Assembly (NCBI GenBank): GCA_900541485.1
Contig: UQJW01000001.1
Coordinates: 199,719-263,718, forward strand
DNA length: 64,000 nucleotides
Direction of reading: 5' to 3'
Source: an uncultured Dialister sp.
GTDB taxonomy: Bacteria > Bacillota > Negativicutes > Veillonellales > Dialisteraceae
The notes below the pieces were generated by a model, which saw nothing but the letters and a program-made list of their open reading frames with translations, had not been told where the DNA came from and did not search any database. Positions 53,298-62,056 of the stretch are shown piece by piece; the stretch's first letter is position 1, and every line of letters starts with the position of its first letter. The translations under genes and the position numbers were made by a program.

Positions 53298-55205
53298 TTA
53301 ATAATCCCTGCTCTTAATTTCGCGAATCAAATTAGCGATAAACATGGCTAATGGTGCGGCCCCTTCATCACCATTTTTGCGACTGCGGATTGAAACGCTA
53401 TGTGATTGCATTTCTTTATCCCCCACGATAAGCATATAGGGAACTTTTTCTAGTTGTGCTTTTCTGATTTTATATCCTAACGTATCATTGCCATCCTCAA
53501 CCTCGACACGAATTTTTGAGCCTTTTAATGCTTCAGATACTGATTTGGCATAGGACAAATGTTTTTCTGTTACAGGAATAATTTTCACCTGTACCGGTGC
53601 AATCCATGTCGGGAATGCTCCGGCAAAATGTTCAATAAGGATACCGATAAATCTTTCCAATGAACCATATCCTGCACGATGAAGCATAACTGCACGATGC
53701 TTTTCTCCATCCTCACCAATATAATTAACATCAAAGCGTTCAGGAAGCTGCATGTCCATTTGTATTGTCCCGCACTGCCATGTACGACCTAAACAATCTT
53801 TAATATGGAAGTCGAGTTTCGGTCCGTAAAAAGCACCATCTCCCTCATTAACTATGTAAGGTACTTTGGCCGATTCAATGGCATCTTTAAGTGCATTCGT
53901 GGCGATTTCCCACAGCTCATCAGAACCCATTGAATTTTCGGGCCGGGTGGAAAGTTCTACATGATACTCAAGACCAAATACATTATAAAGCTTCCTATAC
54001 ATTTCCATAGTCTTAACAACTTCGTCTTTCATTTGCTCTTGTGTCATAAAGATATGTGCATCATCCTGAGTAAATACACGTACTCTGAACAAACCATGCA
54101 ACGCCCCGTGAAGCTCATGACGATGGACAATCCCAAACTCTCCTACACGCTTAGGTAATTCCCTGTAAGAGTGTTGCTGCGTCTTATAATAAAGAATTCC
54201 TCCCGGGCAATTCATCGGCTTTATTGCATATTCTTCCTCATCAATTTCAGTCAGATACATATTTTCTTTATAATGTTCCCAGTGCCCGGATTGCACCCAA
54301 AGATTTTTTGAAAGAATGATTGGAGTCATAATTTCTTCATAACCAAACTCCGTAAATAACTCTCTTTCATATTCCATCAGCTGGTTGCGGATAACCATTC
54401 CCTTCGGATGAAAGAATGGGAATCCCGGCCCCTCTTCATGAAATGAAAATAAATCTAATTGCTTGCCTAATTTCCTATGATCCCGCTTCTCTGCTTCTTC
54501 TCTGACAAATAAGAAATGTTCTAATTCTTCTTTGTTGAAAAATGCAGTGGCATAAATTCTTTGGAGCATTTTATTTTTCTCATCACCACGCCAATAAGCA
54601 CCTGCTACGGTCATAAGCTTAAAAGTTTTTAATTTCCCGGTAGAACGGATATGTGGACCTCTGCACAAATCAGTAAAATCACCTTGAGTATAGGTTGAAA
54701 TTACCGCATCTTCCGGTAAATCCTGAATAAGCATAACTTTATAAGTCTGATTTTTTTCTTTAAAAAATGAAAGAGCTGCTTCTCGAGTTAATATTTTTTT
54801 CTCGATAGGGAGATTTTCTTTGCATATTTTGGCCATTTCTTTTTCTATAGCCGCAAAATCCTCCTGGCTGAACATATGATCAGATTCTAAATCATAGTAA
54901 AATCCGTCTTCAATAGCCGGACCAATTGCAAATTTTGTCCCCGGATATAAATGTTGTATTGCTTGTGCCATAACATGTGCTGCACTATGACGCAATGTCA
55001 TTAGCCCTTCTTTATCTTCCTTTGTGAAAAATTCAACTTGTGTCCCCGCTGCAATATTTTCACGAAGATCGGTAATATGCCCGTCGACTTTGGCAACTAC
55101 AGCTTCTTTTGCCAAACTATTGGATATACGTTTAACCGCCTCAAACAAAGGAACTGGTTTCTCGAACTCTAACTCTTTGCCATCTTTTAATGTGATTTTT
55201 ATCAT
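53298..55205 (-). CDS. thrS: Threonyl-tRNA synthetase
   Basis: About 635 residues from ATG at 55205 (GAGGACATT in front); the longest frame begins at 55238. N-terminal TGS domain, an editing domain, the class II core with KPMNCPGGILYYKTQ (zinc cysteine) and the motif 2 region HRHELHGALHGLFRVRVFTQDDAH, ending with an anticodon domain. It charges tRNA-Thr. A T-box leader upstream controls it, and hutP follows on the same transcript. Confidence 0.97.
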   Translation of the reverse strand: MIKITLKDGKELEFEKPVPLFEAVKRISNSLAKEAVVAKVDGHITDLRENIAAGTQVEFFTKEDKEGLMTLRHSAAHVMAQAIQHLYPGTKFAIGPAIEDGFYYDLESDHMFSQEDFAAIEKEMAKICKENLPIEKKILTREAALSFFKEKNQTYKVMLIQDLPEDAVISTYTQGDFTDLCRGPHIRSTGKLKTFKLMTVAGAYWRGDEKNKMLQRIYATAFFNKEELEHFLFVREEAEKRDHRKLGKQLDLFSFHEEGPGFPFFHPKGMVIRNQLMEYERELFTEFGYEEIMTPIILSKNLWVQSGHWEHYKENMYLTEIDEEEYAIKPMNCPGGILYYKTQQHSYRELPKRVGEFGIVHRHELHGALHGLFRVRVFTQDDAHIFMTQEQMKDEVVKTMEMYRKLYNVFGLEYHVELSTRPENSMGSDELWEIATNALKDAIESAKVPYIVNEGDGAFYGPKLDFHIKDCLGRTWQCGTIQMDMQLPERFDVNYIGEDGEKHRAVMLHRAGYGSLERFIGILIEHFAGAFPTWIAPVQVKIIPVTEKHLSYAKSVSEALKGSKIRVEVEDGNDTLGYKIRKAQLEKVPYMLIVGDKEMQSHSVSIRSRKNGDEGAAPLAMFIANLIREIKSRDY

Positions 55206-55266
55206 AATGTCCTCTTTTCTTTCCAGAGATAAACCCATACTTAGGAAAACATCTCTTCAACAAAAT

Positions 55267-55492
55267 AAAAAACTCCCATCCCTAAGGGACGAAAGTCTAA
55301 TTCCGTGGTTCCACCCAAATTAGAGCACTGCTCTACTTTACTGGTCTATAACGATACCAAATCGTGAAAACATACTTTTTTCCGTTTTCCTGTTCAAGAG
55401 TGGTAATGCACTCACCTTCATATCCGTTTACACCAGCCACGGATTCTCTTAAATGAGGAGTGAATACATCTTGTCTCTATCTTCACATTTAT
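55267..55492 (-). promoter_or_regulatory. T-box riboswitch (threonine) of thrS
   Basis: Minus-strand leader of about 225 nt. Promoter TTGACA (55522-55527), 16 bp, TATCAT (55500-55505). The T-box motif reads GGGTGGAACCACG (55304-55316), followed by a terminator hairpin (about 55267-55297) with a T-run. In stem I the specifier-region sequence ATTACCACTCTTGAAC places ACC, a threonine codon, at 55402-55404, followed by the expected A. Uncharged tRNA-Thr pairs with ACC and the T-box bulge to block termination. This fully occupies the gap before mgtC. Confidence 0.93.
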
Positions 55493-55540
55493 AATTGTTA
55501 TGATACACTTTTTTTAATTTCTGTCAACCTTTATTTTATA

Positions 55541-56236
55541 CTACACTTCCTCAAAATAAGTAATAAACTCCATGTTCCGCAAATATTCTTTAAACTCCAT
55601 CTTTTTGCCATAATAAGGTAGTTTTACTGAAACTGTAGCAACCGGCATGTTTCGCCCCAATCGGTCCTTTCTGAAATCCAAATCAATAATATTTACATTT
55701 TTATTCCTAAGATCCTCTATAAACTTTCGAATTCCCTCACTATCTTTGAACTCAAGATATAAATCTAAATTTTTAGAATTTCGATGCATCTTTTTATCAA
55801 GCGGATCCAGCACTTTTAAAATAATAATAATGAATATAAGAGCTAAAACTGTTCCTTCTGCAAAACCTATTCCGGCTGACAATCCGATCCCTGCACAAGC
55901 CCATAATCCGGCCGCCGTTGTAAGACCTTTCACCTCATTCCGGCCGGTAATCATGATTGTCCCAACGCCAAGAAATCCGATTCCGCTGATGACCTGTGCT
56001 CCAATACGAGTAATATCTGTATTAGAACCGGGAAATTCACGAAAAACATACTCATTAACTATCATGGACATAGCCGCACCAAGGCAAACCAATGCATGTG
56101 TTTTTATTCCGGCTCCTTTATTCTTATATCCTCTGTCCAATCCGATAATAACTCCTACAGCAGTGGCTAATAATAAGCGCAAAAATATTCCTGCCACGCT
56201 CCATTCTTTAATTAAACTTATAATTGGCTCAAACAT
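55541..56236 (-). CDS. MgtC/SapB family membrane protein
   Basis: 231 residues with four or five membrane segments: GIFLRLLLATAVGVIIGLDRG, LVCLGAAMSMI, and IGAQVISGIGFLGVGTI, then a soluble C-terminal ACT-like domain of about 80 residues. The AAVGVIIGLDRG-type sequence is typical of MgtC/SapB. In other bacteria such proteins affect Mg2+ handling and membrane ATP synthase; here the role is not established. It is upstream of the thrS promoter on the same strand. Confidence 0.85.
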   Translation of the reverse strand: MFEPIISLIKEWSVAGIFLRLLLATAVGVIIGLDRGYKNKGAGIKTHALVCLGAAMSMIVNEYVFREFPGSNTDITRIGAQVISGIGFLGVGTIMITGRNEVKGLTTAAGLWACAGIGLSAGIGFAEGTVLALIFIIIILKVLDPLDKKMHRNSKNLDLYLEFKDSEGIRKFIEDLRNKNVNIIDLDFRKDRLGRNMPVATVSVKLPYYGKKMEFKEYLRNMEFITYFEEV

Positions 56237-56332
56237 AAATATAAATACCTTCCCTTATGACTTACAAATTATTTATATATCAAATCATAACAAATCTAAA
56301 TAGTAATTACTAATGTTTATTACAATAAGCCA

Positions 56333-56381
56333 TATAAAATACCTTCTGCCAATGATTTAAAAACGGCAGAAGGTATTTTAT
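56333..56381 (-). terminator. Terminator after the phosphohexomutase gene
   Basis: Arms TATAAAATACCTTCTGCC / GGCAGAAGGTATTTTATA (18 bp perfect) around 13 nt, with AT-rich flanks; ends the minus-strand mutase transcript. Confidence 0.88.
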
Positions 56382-56397
56382 ATAAAACTATGCCATA

Positions 56398-57771
56398 TTA
56401 TTTTAAATTTTTGATAAAGCTTATTAGCTCTTTTTGTTTTTCTTCCAGAAGTTTTCGGTCTCCTTTGGTTTCCATATTAAATCTGATTAACGGTTCTGTA
56501 TTAGAAGCACGGAGACTGAATCTCCATTTTGAGAAACTCATACCCAGTCCGTCGATATGTTGTATTTCATTTGCTTCGTGCTGATATTTTTTTTCTACTT
56601 CGGCTAAAATTCTATCTACACCTGCAACAGGTAAATTAATTTCTCCGCTACAGGGATACTCCCTTTCCATCTCACTAATTAATTCATTCAGCGATATTCC
56701 CGTTTCACTTATTATCTGCGTCACAATTAACCATGGAATCATACCGCTGTCACAATACGAGAAATCTCTAAAAAAATGGTGAGCACTATTTTCCGCTCCA
56801 TATATCCCTTTTACTCTTCTCATAGTCTCTTTCATGAAGGCATGCCCCCCCTTAGATTCTACCGGTACACCTCTCAGTTCTTTGCAAACCTTTTGAGTGC
56901 ACCAATATACCCTCGGATCATGAACAATAGTTTCTCCTTTATTTCTTTGTAAAAAATATTTGGCAAGTAATGCCACCATATAATATCCTTCAACAAAATT
57001 TCCTTTGTGATCAATAAAAAAGCATCTGTCAAAATCACCATCCCACGCAATTCCCAAATCTGCTTTTTCTCTCAACACTGTTTTCACTAAGGGTTCTCTA
57101 CATTTTTCTAACATCGGATTTGGTACACCATGAGGGAAATCGGGATTAGGATTCATATAAAGCTCAATAAAATGAAATGGTAAGTGCTTTTTCAAATTTT
57201 CAAAACAAATATTCGCACAACCATTCCCCGCATCAACAACCACCTTTAATTGCTTTAACTTTTCTACATCGATGAAGGATAACAAGCATTTTATATAATC
57301 ATCCATAATGTTTTTAGTATATATCTGTCCTTTATTTTTGTTTTCCGTAAATTCTCCTGAAAATGCCAGTCTTTCTATATCTTTTAATCCACTGTCCGCA
57401 CTGACCGGAATCCCCTTCTCACGAACAATTTTAATTCCATTATTATCAGAAGGATTATGACTTGCGGTAATCATAAAACCACCGTCTAGTCCATAATGAA
57501 ATGTTGTAAAATAAACCATTTCCGTACCGCAAAGTCCTATATTATATACATCAACACCACCATCTGTTAATCCTCTTATGGCCGCTTCGCAAATTGAAAT
57601 GGAACTTGGACGGATATCATACCCGATACTCATCGTCTTGGGATGATATAACTCGGCATACGCACGACCCACACGATACGCAAGCTCTTCATTAATTTCA
57701 GTAGGAACTACTCCTCGGATATCATATGCCTTAAATCCCGTATGAGTCATTTCCAGATAATTATCAGTCAT
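56398..57771 (-). CDS. Phosphomannomutase/phosphoglucomutase family protein
   Basis: 457 residues of the alpha-D-phosphohexomutase family. Active-site serine in TASHNPSDNNGIK, metal loop DGDFDRC in AWDGDFDRCFF, and sugar-binding region near GAENSAHHFF; the C-terminal phosphate-binding loop is RASNTEPLIRF. It converts hexose 6-phosphates to 1-phosphates for surface glycan or LPS precursors; mannose versus glucose specificity is not clear. Its ATG overlaps the upstream regulator by 4 bp. Confidence 0.92.
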   Translation of the reverse strand: MTDNYLEMTHTGFKAYDIRGVVPTEINEELAYRVGRAYAELYHPKTMSIGYDIRPSSISICEAAIRGLTDGGVDVYNIGLCGTEMVYFTTFHYGLDGGFMITASHNPSDNNGIKIVREKGIPVSADSGLKDIERLAFSGEFTENKNKGQIYTKNIMDDYIKCLLSFIDVEKLKQLKVVVDAGNGCANICFENLKKHLPFHFIELYMNPNPDFPHGVPNPMLEKCREPLVKTVLREKADLGIAWDGDFDRCFFIDHKGNFVEGYYMVALLAKYFLQRNKGETIVHDPRVYWCTQKVCKELRGVPVESKGGHAFMKETMRRVKGIYGAENSAHHFFRDFSYCDSGMIPWLIVTQIISETGISLNELISEMEREYPCSGEINLPVAGVDRILAEVEKKYQHEANEIQHIDGLGMSFSKWRFSLRASNTEPLIRFNMETKGDRKLLEEKQKELISFIKNLK

Positions 57772-58067
57772 TCTTTTTCCTCCTCTTTTTGCAGAATATG
57801 ACAGTACCCGTCTGCACCATACATCAATGCTCGTTTTACCCGGCTTATTGTAGCTGTAGATGCACCGGTTGCCTGCTCTATATTTTCATATTTCTCGCCT
57901 TTTCGCAGCATTCTTGCCACCTCTAACCGTTGTGACATATCCCTTAATTCATTGATTGTACATAAATCTTCAAAAAACTCATAACACTCTTCTCTGGTTT
58001 CAAGTCGTAAAATCGTATCAAATAATTTGTCATTCAACTCATTTACAAGTCTTTGATTTACACTCAT
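57768..58067 (-). CDS. TrpR/YerC/YecD family DNA-binding protein
   Basis: 99 residues; a Trp-repressor-like helical fold with helix-turn-helix ENIEQATGASTATISRVKRAL near residue 60. YerC/YecD proteins are relatives of TrpR; the signal is unknown. AAGGAG precedes the ATG. The TG-extended promoter upstream gives it its own start, and it is coupled to the mutase gene by an ATGA overlap. Confidence 0.85.
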   Translation of the reverse strand: MSVNQRLVNELNDKLFDTILRLETREECYEFFEDLCTINELRDMSQRLEVARMLRKGEKYENIEQATGASTATISRVKRALMYGADGYCHILQKEEEKE

Positions 58068-58123
58068 GCGAAACTCCTTCCGACCTTATAAAACGCATTC
58101 ATTTAGCTTTTACACTTTAGAGT

Positions 58124-58153
58124 ATTATAGCATTTCTGTTGCAAAGCAGACAA
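58124..58153 (-). promoter_or_regulatory. Promoter for the YerC-like gene
   Basis: Minus-strand TTGTCT (58148-58153) and TATAAT (58124-58129), 18 bp apart, with TG two bases before the -10. It points away from the metNI riboswitch promoter in the same gap. Confidence 0.6.
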
Positions 58154-58192
58154 ATATAATTTAAAATTTCAACAATTATTTATTTTTTAGTA

Positions 58193-58385
58193 TTGACTTT
58201 TTTTTATCCAATATGTAAGATAGCTTTATATTTGAATAGAAATCAAATTCATCAGGAGTAGTGGAGGGACTGGCCCTATGAAACTACGGCAACCATTCTT
58301 TATGAAAACGGTGCCAAGTCCAGCGGGTAAATAATCCGGAAGATGATGTTTACAGAACTTTCATCTTCTGATGAAGTTTTTTTAT
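58193..58385 (+). promoter_or_regulatory. SAM-I riboswitch (S box) with terminator for metNI
   Basis: Promoter TTGACT (58193-58198), 17 bp, TAAGAT (58216-58221). The aptamer core reads GTGGAGGGACTGGCCCTATGAAAC, CGGCAACC and GGTGCCAAGTCC, matching S-box conserved positions. The terminator is formed by AACTTTCATC / GATGAAGTT with seven Ts (58357-58385). GAAGATGA (58340-58347) can instead pair with TCATCTTC (58361-58368) as antiterminator. High SAM should stop metN transcription. This fills the 330-bp gap with the YerC promoter. Confidence 0.95.
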
Positions 58386-58401
58386 TTATAAGGAGATATC
58401 T

Positions 58402-59439
58402 ATGATTGAACTAAAGCATATCAATAAAACCTTTGGAAAATACAAGGCCTTAGATGATATCAATCTGACAATCCGGGATGGAGAAATTTTTGGTATTGTC
58501 GGGCAGTCCGGTGCCGGAAAATCAACTCTTGTCCGGTGTATTAACATGCTGGAACCGCCAACTTCCGGTGAAGTAATTGTAAACGGCAAAAATATGATGA
58601 AATTATCCGGCAAAGAATTGAGAAATGCACGTAAAGATATCGGCATGATATTCCAGCACTTTAACTTACTTTCTAACCGTACTGTGTATCAAAATGTAGC
58701 ATTTCCCTTGGAGCTTTCAAATATCCCAGCAGCAGAACAAAAAAAGAGAATCGATGAAATATTGGAGTTAGTCGGTCTTACAAGTTACAAAAACAAGTAT
58801 CCCTCCCAACTTTCAGGCGGACAAAAACAGCGTGTAGGTATTGCCAGAGCCATTGTTTCCAATCCATCTGTACTACTTTCTGATGAAGCTACCAGTGCTT
58901 TGGATCCCCAAACTGTAAAATCTATCCTTCAGCTTTTGAGAGATATTAATAAGAAAATGGGTATAACTATTATTTTAATTACCCATCAGATGGAAGTCAT
59001 CAAGGAAATTGCTCAGCATGTGGCAGTTATTCAACAAGGAAGAATTATTGAAGAAGGAGCCGTTGTCGATTTGTTTACTAATCCGCAAACAGAGACACTT
59101 AAAAAATTTGTCGGTTCTGTTATGTCTTCCGAGTTGCCGAAACAATTAGCCCACATGGACATCCGCCAAGAAAAACAATCCGATTCTGACGGTACATTAA
59201 TTTCTCTATCTTTCAGAGGTGATGTAACCAATGAACCTATCATTGCCAATCTTATAAAAGAGTATAACCTGGATGTAAGTATTCTTTACGGCTCTATTGA
59301 TTACATACAAAATATTTCTTTTGGTCGGCTTCTTATCATGATTGCCGGCAATGATAAGGATCTTATAGATGCTCTGGAACATTTAAATTCTCTACCTATT
59401 ACAAGCGAGGTGATCGGATATGTCCCCCACAATGATTAA
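58402..59439 (+). CDS. metN: Methionine ABC transporter ATP-binding protein MetN
   Basis: 345 residues. Walker A GQSGAGKST (near 35-43), signature LSGGQKQRVGIARAI (near 138), Walker B LLSDEATSALD, and H-loop ITHQME. The last 80 residues hold the NIL regulatory domain that senses methionine. AAGGAG precedes the ATG, and the SAM-I riboswitch is immediately upstream. It energises MetI. Confidence 0.95.
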   Translation: MIELKHINKTFGKYKALDDINLTIRDGEIFGIVGQSGAGKSTLVRCINMLEPPTSGEVIVNGKNMMKLSGKELRNARKDIGMIFQHFNLLSNRTVYQNVAFPLELSNIPAAEQKKRIDEILELVGLTSYKNKYPSQLSGGQKQRVGIARAIVSNPSVLLSDEATSALDPQTVKSILQLLRDINKKMGITIILITHQMEVIKEIAQHVAVIQQGRIIEEGAVVDLFTNPQTETLKKFVGSVMSSELPKQLAHMDIRQEKQSDSDGTLISLSFRGDVTNEPIIANLIKEYNLDVSILYGSIDYIQNISFGRLLIMIAGNDKDLIDALEHLNSLPITSEVIGYVPHND

Positions 59440-60073
59440 TTTACTTTTAAAAAGTTTAGCAGAAACTTTATACATGCTTTCAATTTCTGCTGTATTAGCT
59501 GCTATCATAGGGATTCCTTTGGGAATACTTTTAGTTGTCACAGAAAAAAATAATATTTTATCTTGTTCCATGCTTAATAAACCACTTTCTTTTTTGATTA
59601 ATATGGTGCGTTCAATTCCTTTTATCATTTTAATGGTAGCGATTATCCCTCTTACCAGATTGGTAGCCGGAACTTCTATCGGTACTACAGCAGCTATTGT
59701 TCCATTAACTTTAGCCGCTATTCCTTATACAGCCCGCATGGTAGAAACTTCAATCCGCGAAATTCCCTTCGGATTGATTGAAGCTGCCGAATCGATGGGA
59801 GCGACACCTATACAAATTATATGTAAAGTACTTATACCTGAAGCACTTCCTTCCGTTATTCAGAATATAACCGTGGTCATTGTTACATTGATTGGCTCTT
59901 CTGCCATGGCCGGTACGATTGGTGGCGGCGGACTGGGTGACTTGGCAATACGTTACGGTTATCAACGGTTTCAGGCAGATGTTATGATTGCCACCATATT
60001 AGTTCTTATTGTTATAGTCCAACTTATCCAATGGGCAGGAAATTTCTTATCAAAAAAAGTTAACAAAAAGTAA
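59420..60073 (+). CDS. metI: Methionine ABC transporter permease MetI
   Basis: 217 residues, five membrane helices; begins inside metN (20-bp overlap) with GAGGTG in front. The EAA loop EAAESMGATPIQIICKVLIPEALPSV is typical of permeases of this class. The MetQ binding protein gene does not follow; the operon ends in a terminator and a convergent gene. Confidence 0.93.
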   Translation: MSPTMINLLLKSLAETLYMLSISAVLAAIIGIPLGILLVVTEKNNILSCSMLNKPLSFLINMVRSIPFIILMVAIIPLTRLVAGTSIGTTAAIVPLTLAAIPYTARMVETSIREIPFGLIEAAESMGATPIQIICKVLIPEALPSVIQNITVVIVTLIGSSAMAGTIGGGGLGDLAIRYGYQRFQADVMIATILVLIVIVQLIQWAGNFLSKKVNKK

Positions 60074-60086
60074 ATCAACTATCCCC

Positions 60087-60118
60087 AAAACCCCCTTTCC
60101 ACCTGAACAGGGGGTTTT
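60087..60118 (+). terminator. Terminator of metNI
   Basis: Arms AAAACCCCCT / AGGGGGTTTT around 12 nt, 14 bp after metI; its T-run is short. Confidence 0.8.
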
Positions 60119-60135
60119 ATCTGTTTCACAAATTG

Positions 60136-60753
60136 TTATTTCACCTCTAACGCTGATTTGGCAAGTCGGTCAGCCATTTCATTATAAATAACCCCGGTAT
60201 GGCTTGCTACCTTATGAAAGTGAACCGTAAGTTCATTTTTCACCGATGCATAATAATTTTGCAACGCTTTAGTTCCTTTTTTATTTGCTTTCCATTCTCC
60301 GGTACACCATTTTTCAATCCCCGCATAATCATAATACAAATCCAGTTCGGGAATTCCCCTTTTTAAACAGGTCTCCATGGCATAGGCAGCTCCATGAATT
60401 TCTCCCGCCACATTTCTCATAGTAGCTTCTTCGGGACTGACTATTTTTTCAGCATAGGTTTCAATTTTACCTTCGTAAATAAAAACTACGCCAAATGAAA
60501 ATCTATCCGGCAAATTCGTCATATAAGAACCATCTACATAAGCAATTAAACGACCAGGGCAATTGCTTTCATCTGTCTCTATATTATCAATAGAATGAAT
60601 CCCCAGATACATTTCCGCTTCTTCTTTTGAATAAAAACCTTTATACTCAGCTCCGGCATACCCCATAACCTGATGCTTGCAATCTTCCCAGTTTTCAAAA
60701 AGTCCTGTTTTCCGCCCTTTTTTCACAGCATACCACGACTTTTTTTTTGTCAT
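60136..60753 (-). CDS. rnhA: Ribonuclease H with N-terminal viroplasmin-like domain
   Basis: 205 residues. N-terminal caulimovirus viroplasmin-like domain (about 1-50: WYAVKKGRKTGLFENWEDCKHQVMG, then YKGFYSKEEAEMYL) and an RNase H domain with the catalytic acids in AYVDGSY (about 71), GEIHGAAYAME, YYDYAGIEKW and NEMADRLAKSA. It cuts RNA in RNA-DNA hybrids. GAGGATG precedes the ATG. It is convergent with metNI and divergent from the MFS genes. Confidence 0.9.
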   Translation of the reverse strand: MTKKKSWYAVKKGRKTGLFENWEDCKHQVMGYAGAEYKGFYSKEEAEMYLGIHSIDNIETDESNCPGRLIAYVDGSYMTNLPDRFSFGVVFIYEGKIETYAEKIVSPEEATMRNVAGEIHGAAYAMETCLKRGIPELDLYYDYAGIEKWCTGEWKANKKGTKALQNYYASVKNELTVHFHKVASHTGVIYNEMADRLAKSALEVK

Positions 60754-60824
60754 TTTTCATCCTCCATTCGTCCTTTACCCATATGGTACTATAAATGTAT
60801 ATTAAATGTATACAAGGATAATAA

Positions 60825-62030
60825 ATGAATAAATTAAAAATTTTCAACCTATTCCCGGCTCTTACCGTTCAAAACTATCGTATTTTCTTTATCTCCCAAT
60901 GGGCTGCTTTAATGGGACTGTGGATGCAATTAACAGCCCAGCAATGGGTTGTTTATGAAATCACCCAGTCACCTCTTTTGCTTGGGTTGCTTAGTACTAT
61001 GCAATATCTGCCAAGCCTACTCTTTTCTTTGTGGACCGGCTTCTTAATTGACAGATATAAAAAGAAGAATATTTTATTTATTACCCAATTTTTATATATG
61101 TTGCAAGCTTTTTTCTTAGGATTTATTCTTTGGACCGGTCATACAAATTATCAATGGATTTTATTATTTGCTTTTTTACTGGGAACTATTGACTGCATAG
61201 ACCTGCCTGCCAGAATGGCCTTTATGCCCTATCTGGTAGGTAAAAATTTTTTGAAGAGTGCTGTCAGCCTCAATTCAACCAATTTCAATATTACGCGGAT
61301 GCTAGGCCCTATACTTGCCGCATTTTTATTATCTTATTTTAGCTATAGCACCATTTTTTTCCTTGATTCCCTTTGCTTGATTCCCATCTTAATAATGTAC
61401 TATTTTATAAAAGTTGACGAACCTGCTTCTCTTAATCAAACAAAAGATGCCCTATGGGAAATTAAAGCCGGTATTTCCTACACGTGGGAACATAAAACTA
61501 TTTTTTCAAATCTGCTTGGTGTTGCTGTTGTCAGTGGCTTGATATTAAATTTCGGAACCTATGGCCCTCCTTTTGCAGATCAAATTCTTCATGCCGGGTT
61601 AGACGGATTTAGCAAAATTCTTTTTTCTGTAGGTGCTGGATCTATGATTGGAGGACTTCTCTCCGCTTCCGGGAAAAAAGTACCCCATCAGTTTGTTCCC
61701 TTTTATTCATCTCTTCTTTGCGGACTATCTTTGGTTATAGTAAGCCAGACTTCCGAACTTTACCTTGCTTTGCTTTTATATGCAGCTATTGGATTTACTG
61801 CCATCATAAGCATTGTAAACTTTAATACTATCATTCAATTTGAAACAAATCCTATTTACCTTGGCCGTGTTATGAGTCTTTACGGGCTGGTATTTTTGGG
61901 TGCCACTCCTTTCGGGAGTCTTATTGTCAGCAGCACGATTGAATATTCGGGAACTGCCAATGGCCTTCTTGCTATCGGTTTACTTGATATAATTTGTATT
62001 TTAATTATCAAATTATTTTACTGGAAATAA
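60825..62030 (+). CDS. MFS transporter (EntS-like), copy 1
   Basis: 401 residues with about 11-12 membrane helices. The N-terminal half reads FRIFFISQWAALMGLWMQLTAQQWVVY and LDLPARMAFMPYL; the second helps place it near the EntS/MFS_3 exporter type. AAGGATAATAA precedes the ATG. Directly followed by a related gene; the two share patterns such as the NSTNFNITRMLGPILAAFLLSY region. Substrate unknown. Confidence 0.85.
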   Translation: MNKLKIFNLFPALTVQNYRIFFISQWAALMGLWMQLTAQQWVVYEITQSPLLLGLLSTMQYLPSLLFSLWTGFLIDRYKKKNILFITQFLYMLQAFFLGFILWTGHTNYQWILLFAFLLGTIDCIDLPARMAFMPYLVGKNFLKSAVSLNSTNFNITRMLGPILAAFLLSYFSYSTIFFLDSLCLIPILIMYYFIKVDEPASLNQTKDALWEIKAGISYTWEHKTIFSNLLGVAVVSGLILNFGTYGPPFADQILHAGLDGFSKILFSVGAGSMIGGLLSASGKKVPHQFVPFYSSLLCGLSLVIVSQTSELYLALLLYAAIGFTAIISIVNFNTIIQFETNPIYLGRVMSLYGLVFLGATPFGSLIVSSTIEYSGTANGLLAIGLLDIICILIIKLFYWK

Positions 62031-62056
62031 CCATTTTTTATCGGAAAGTATTCACT

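Noticed and set aside
55647..56303. Plus-strand frame of 218 residues
   Set aside because: It is antisense to mgtC and its composition is that of a shadow of membrane-helix codons.
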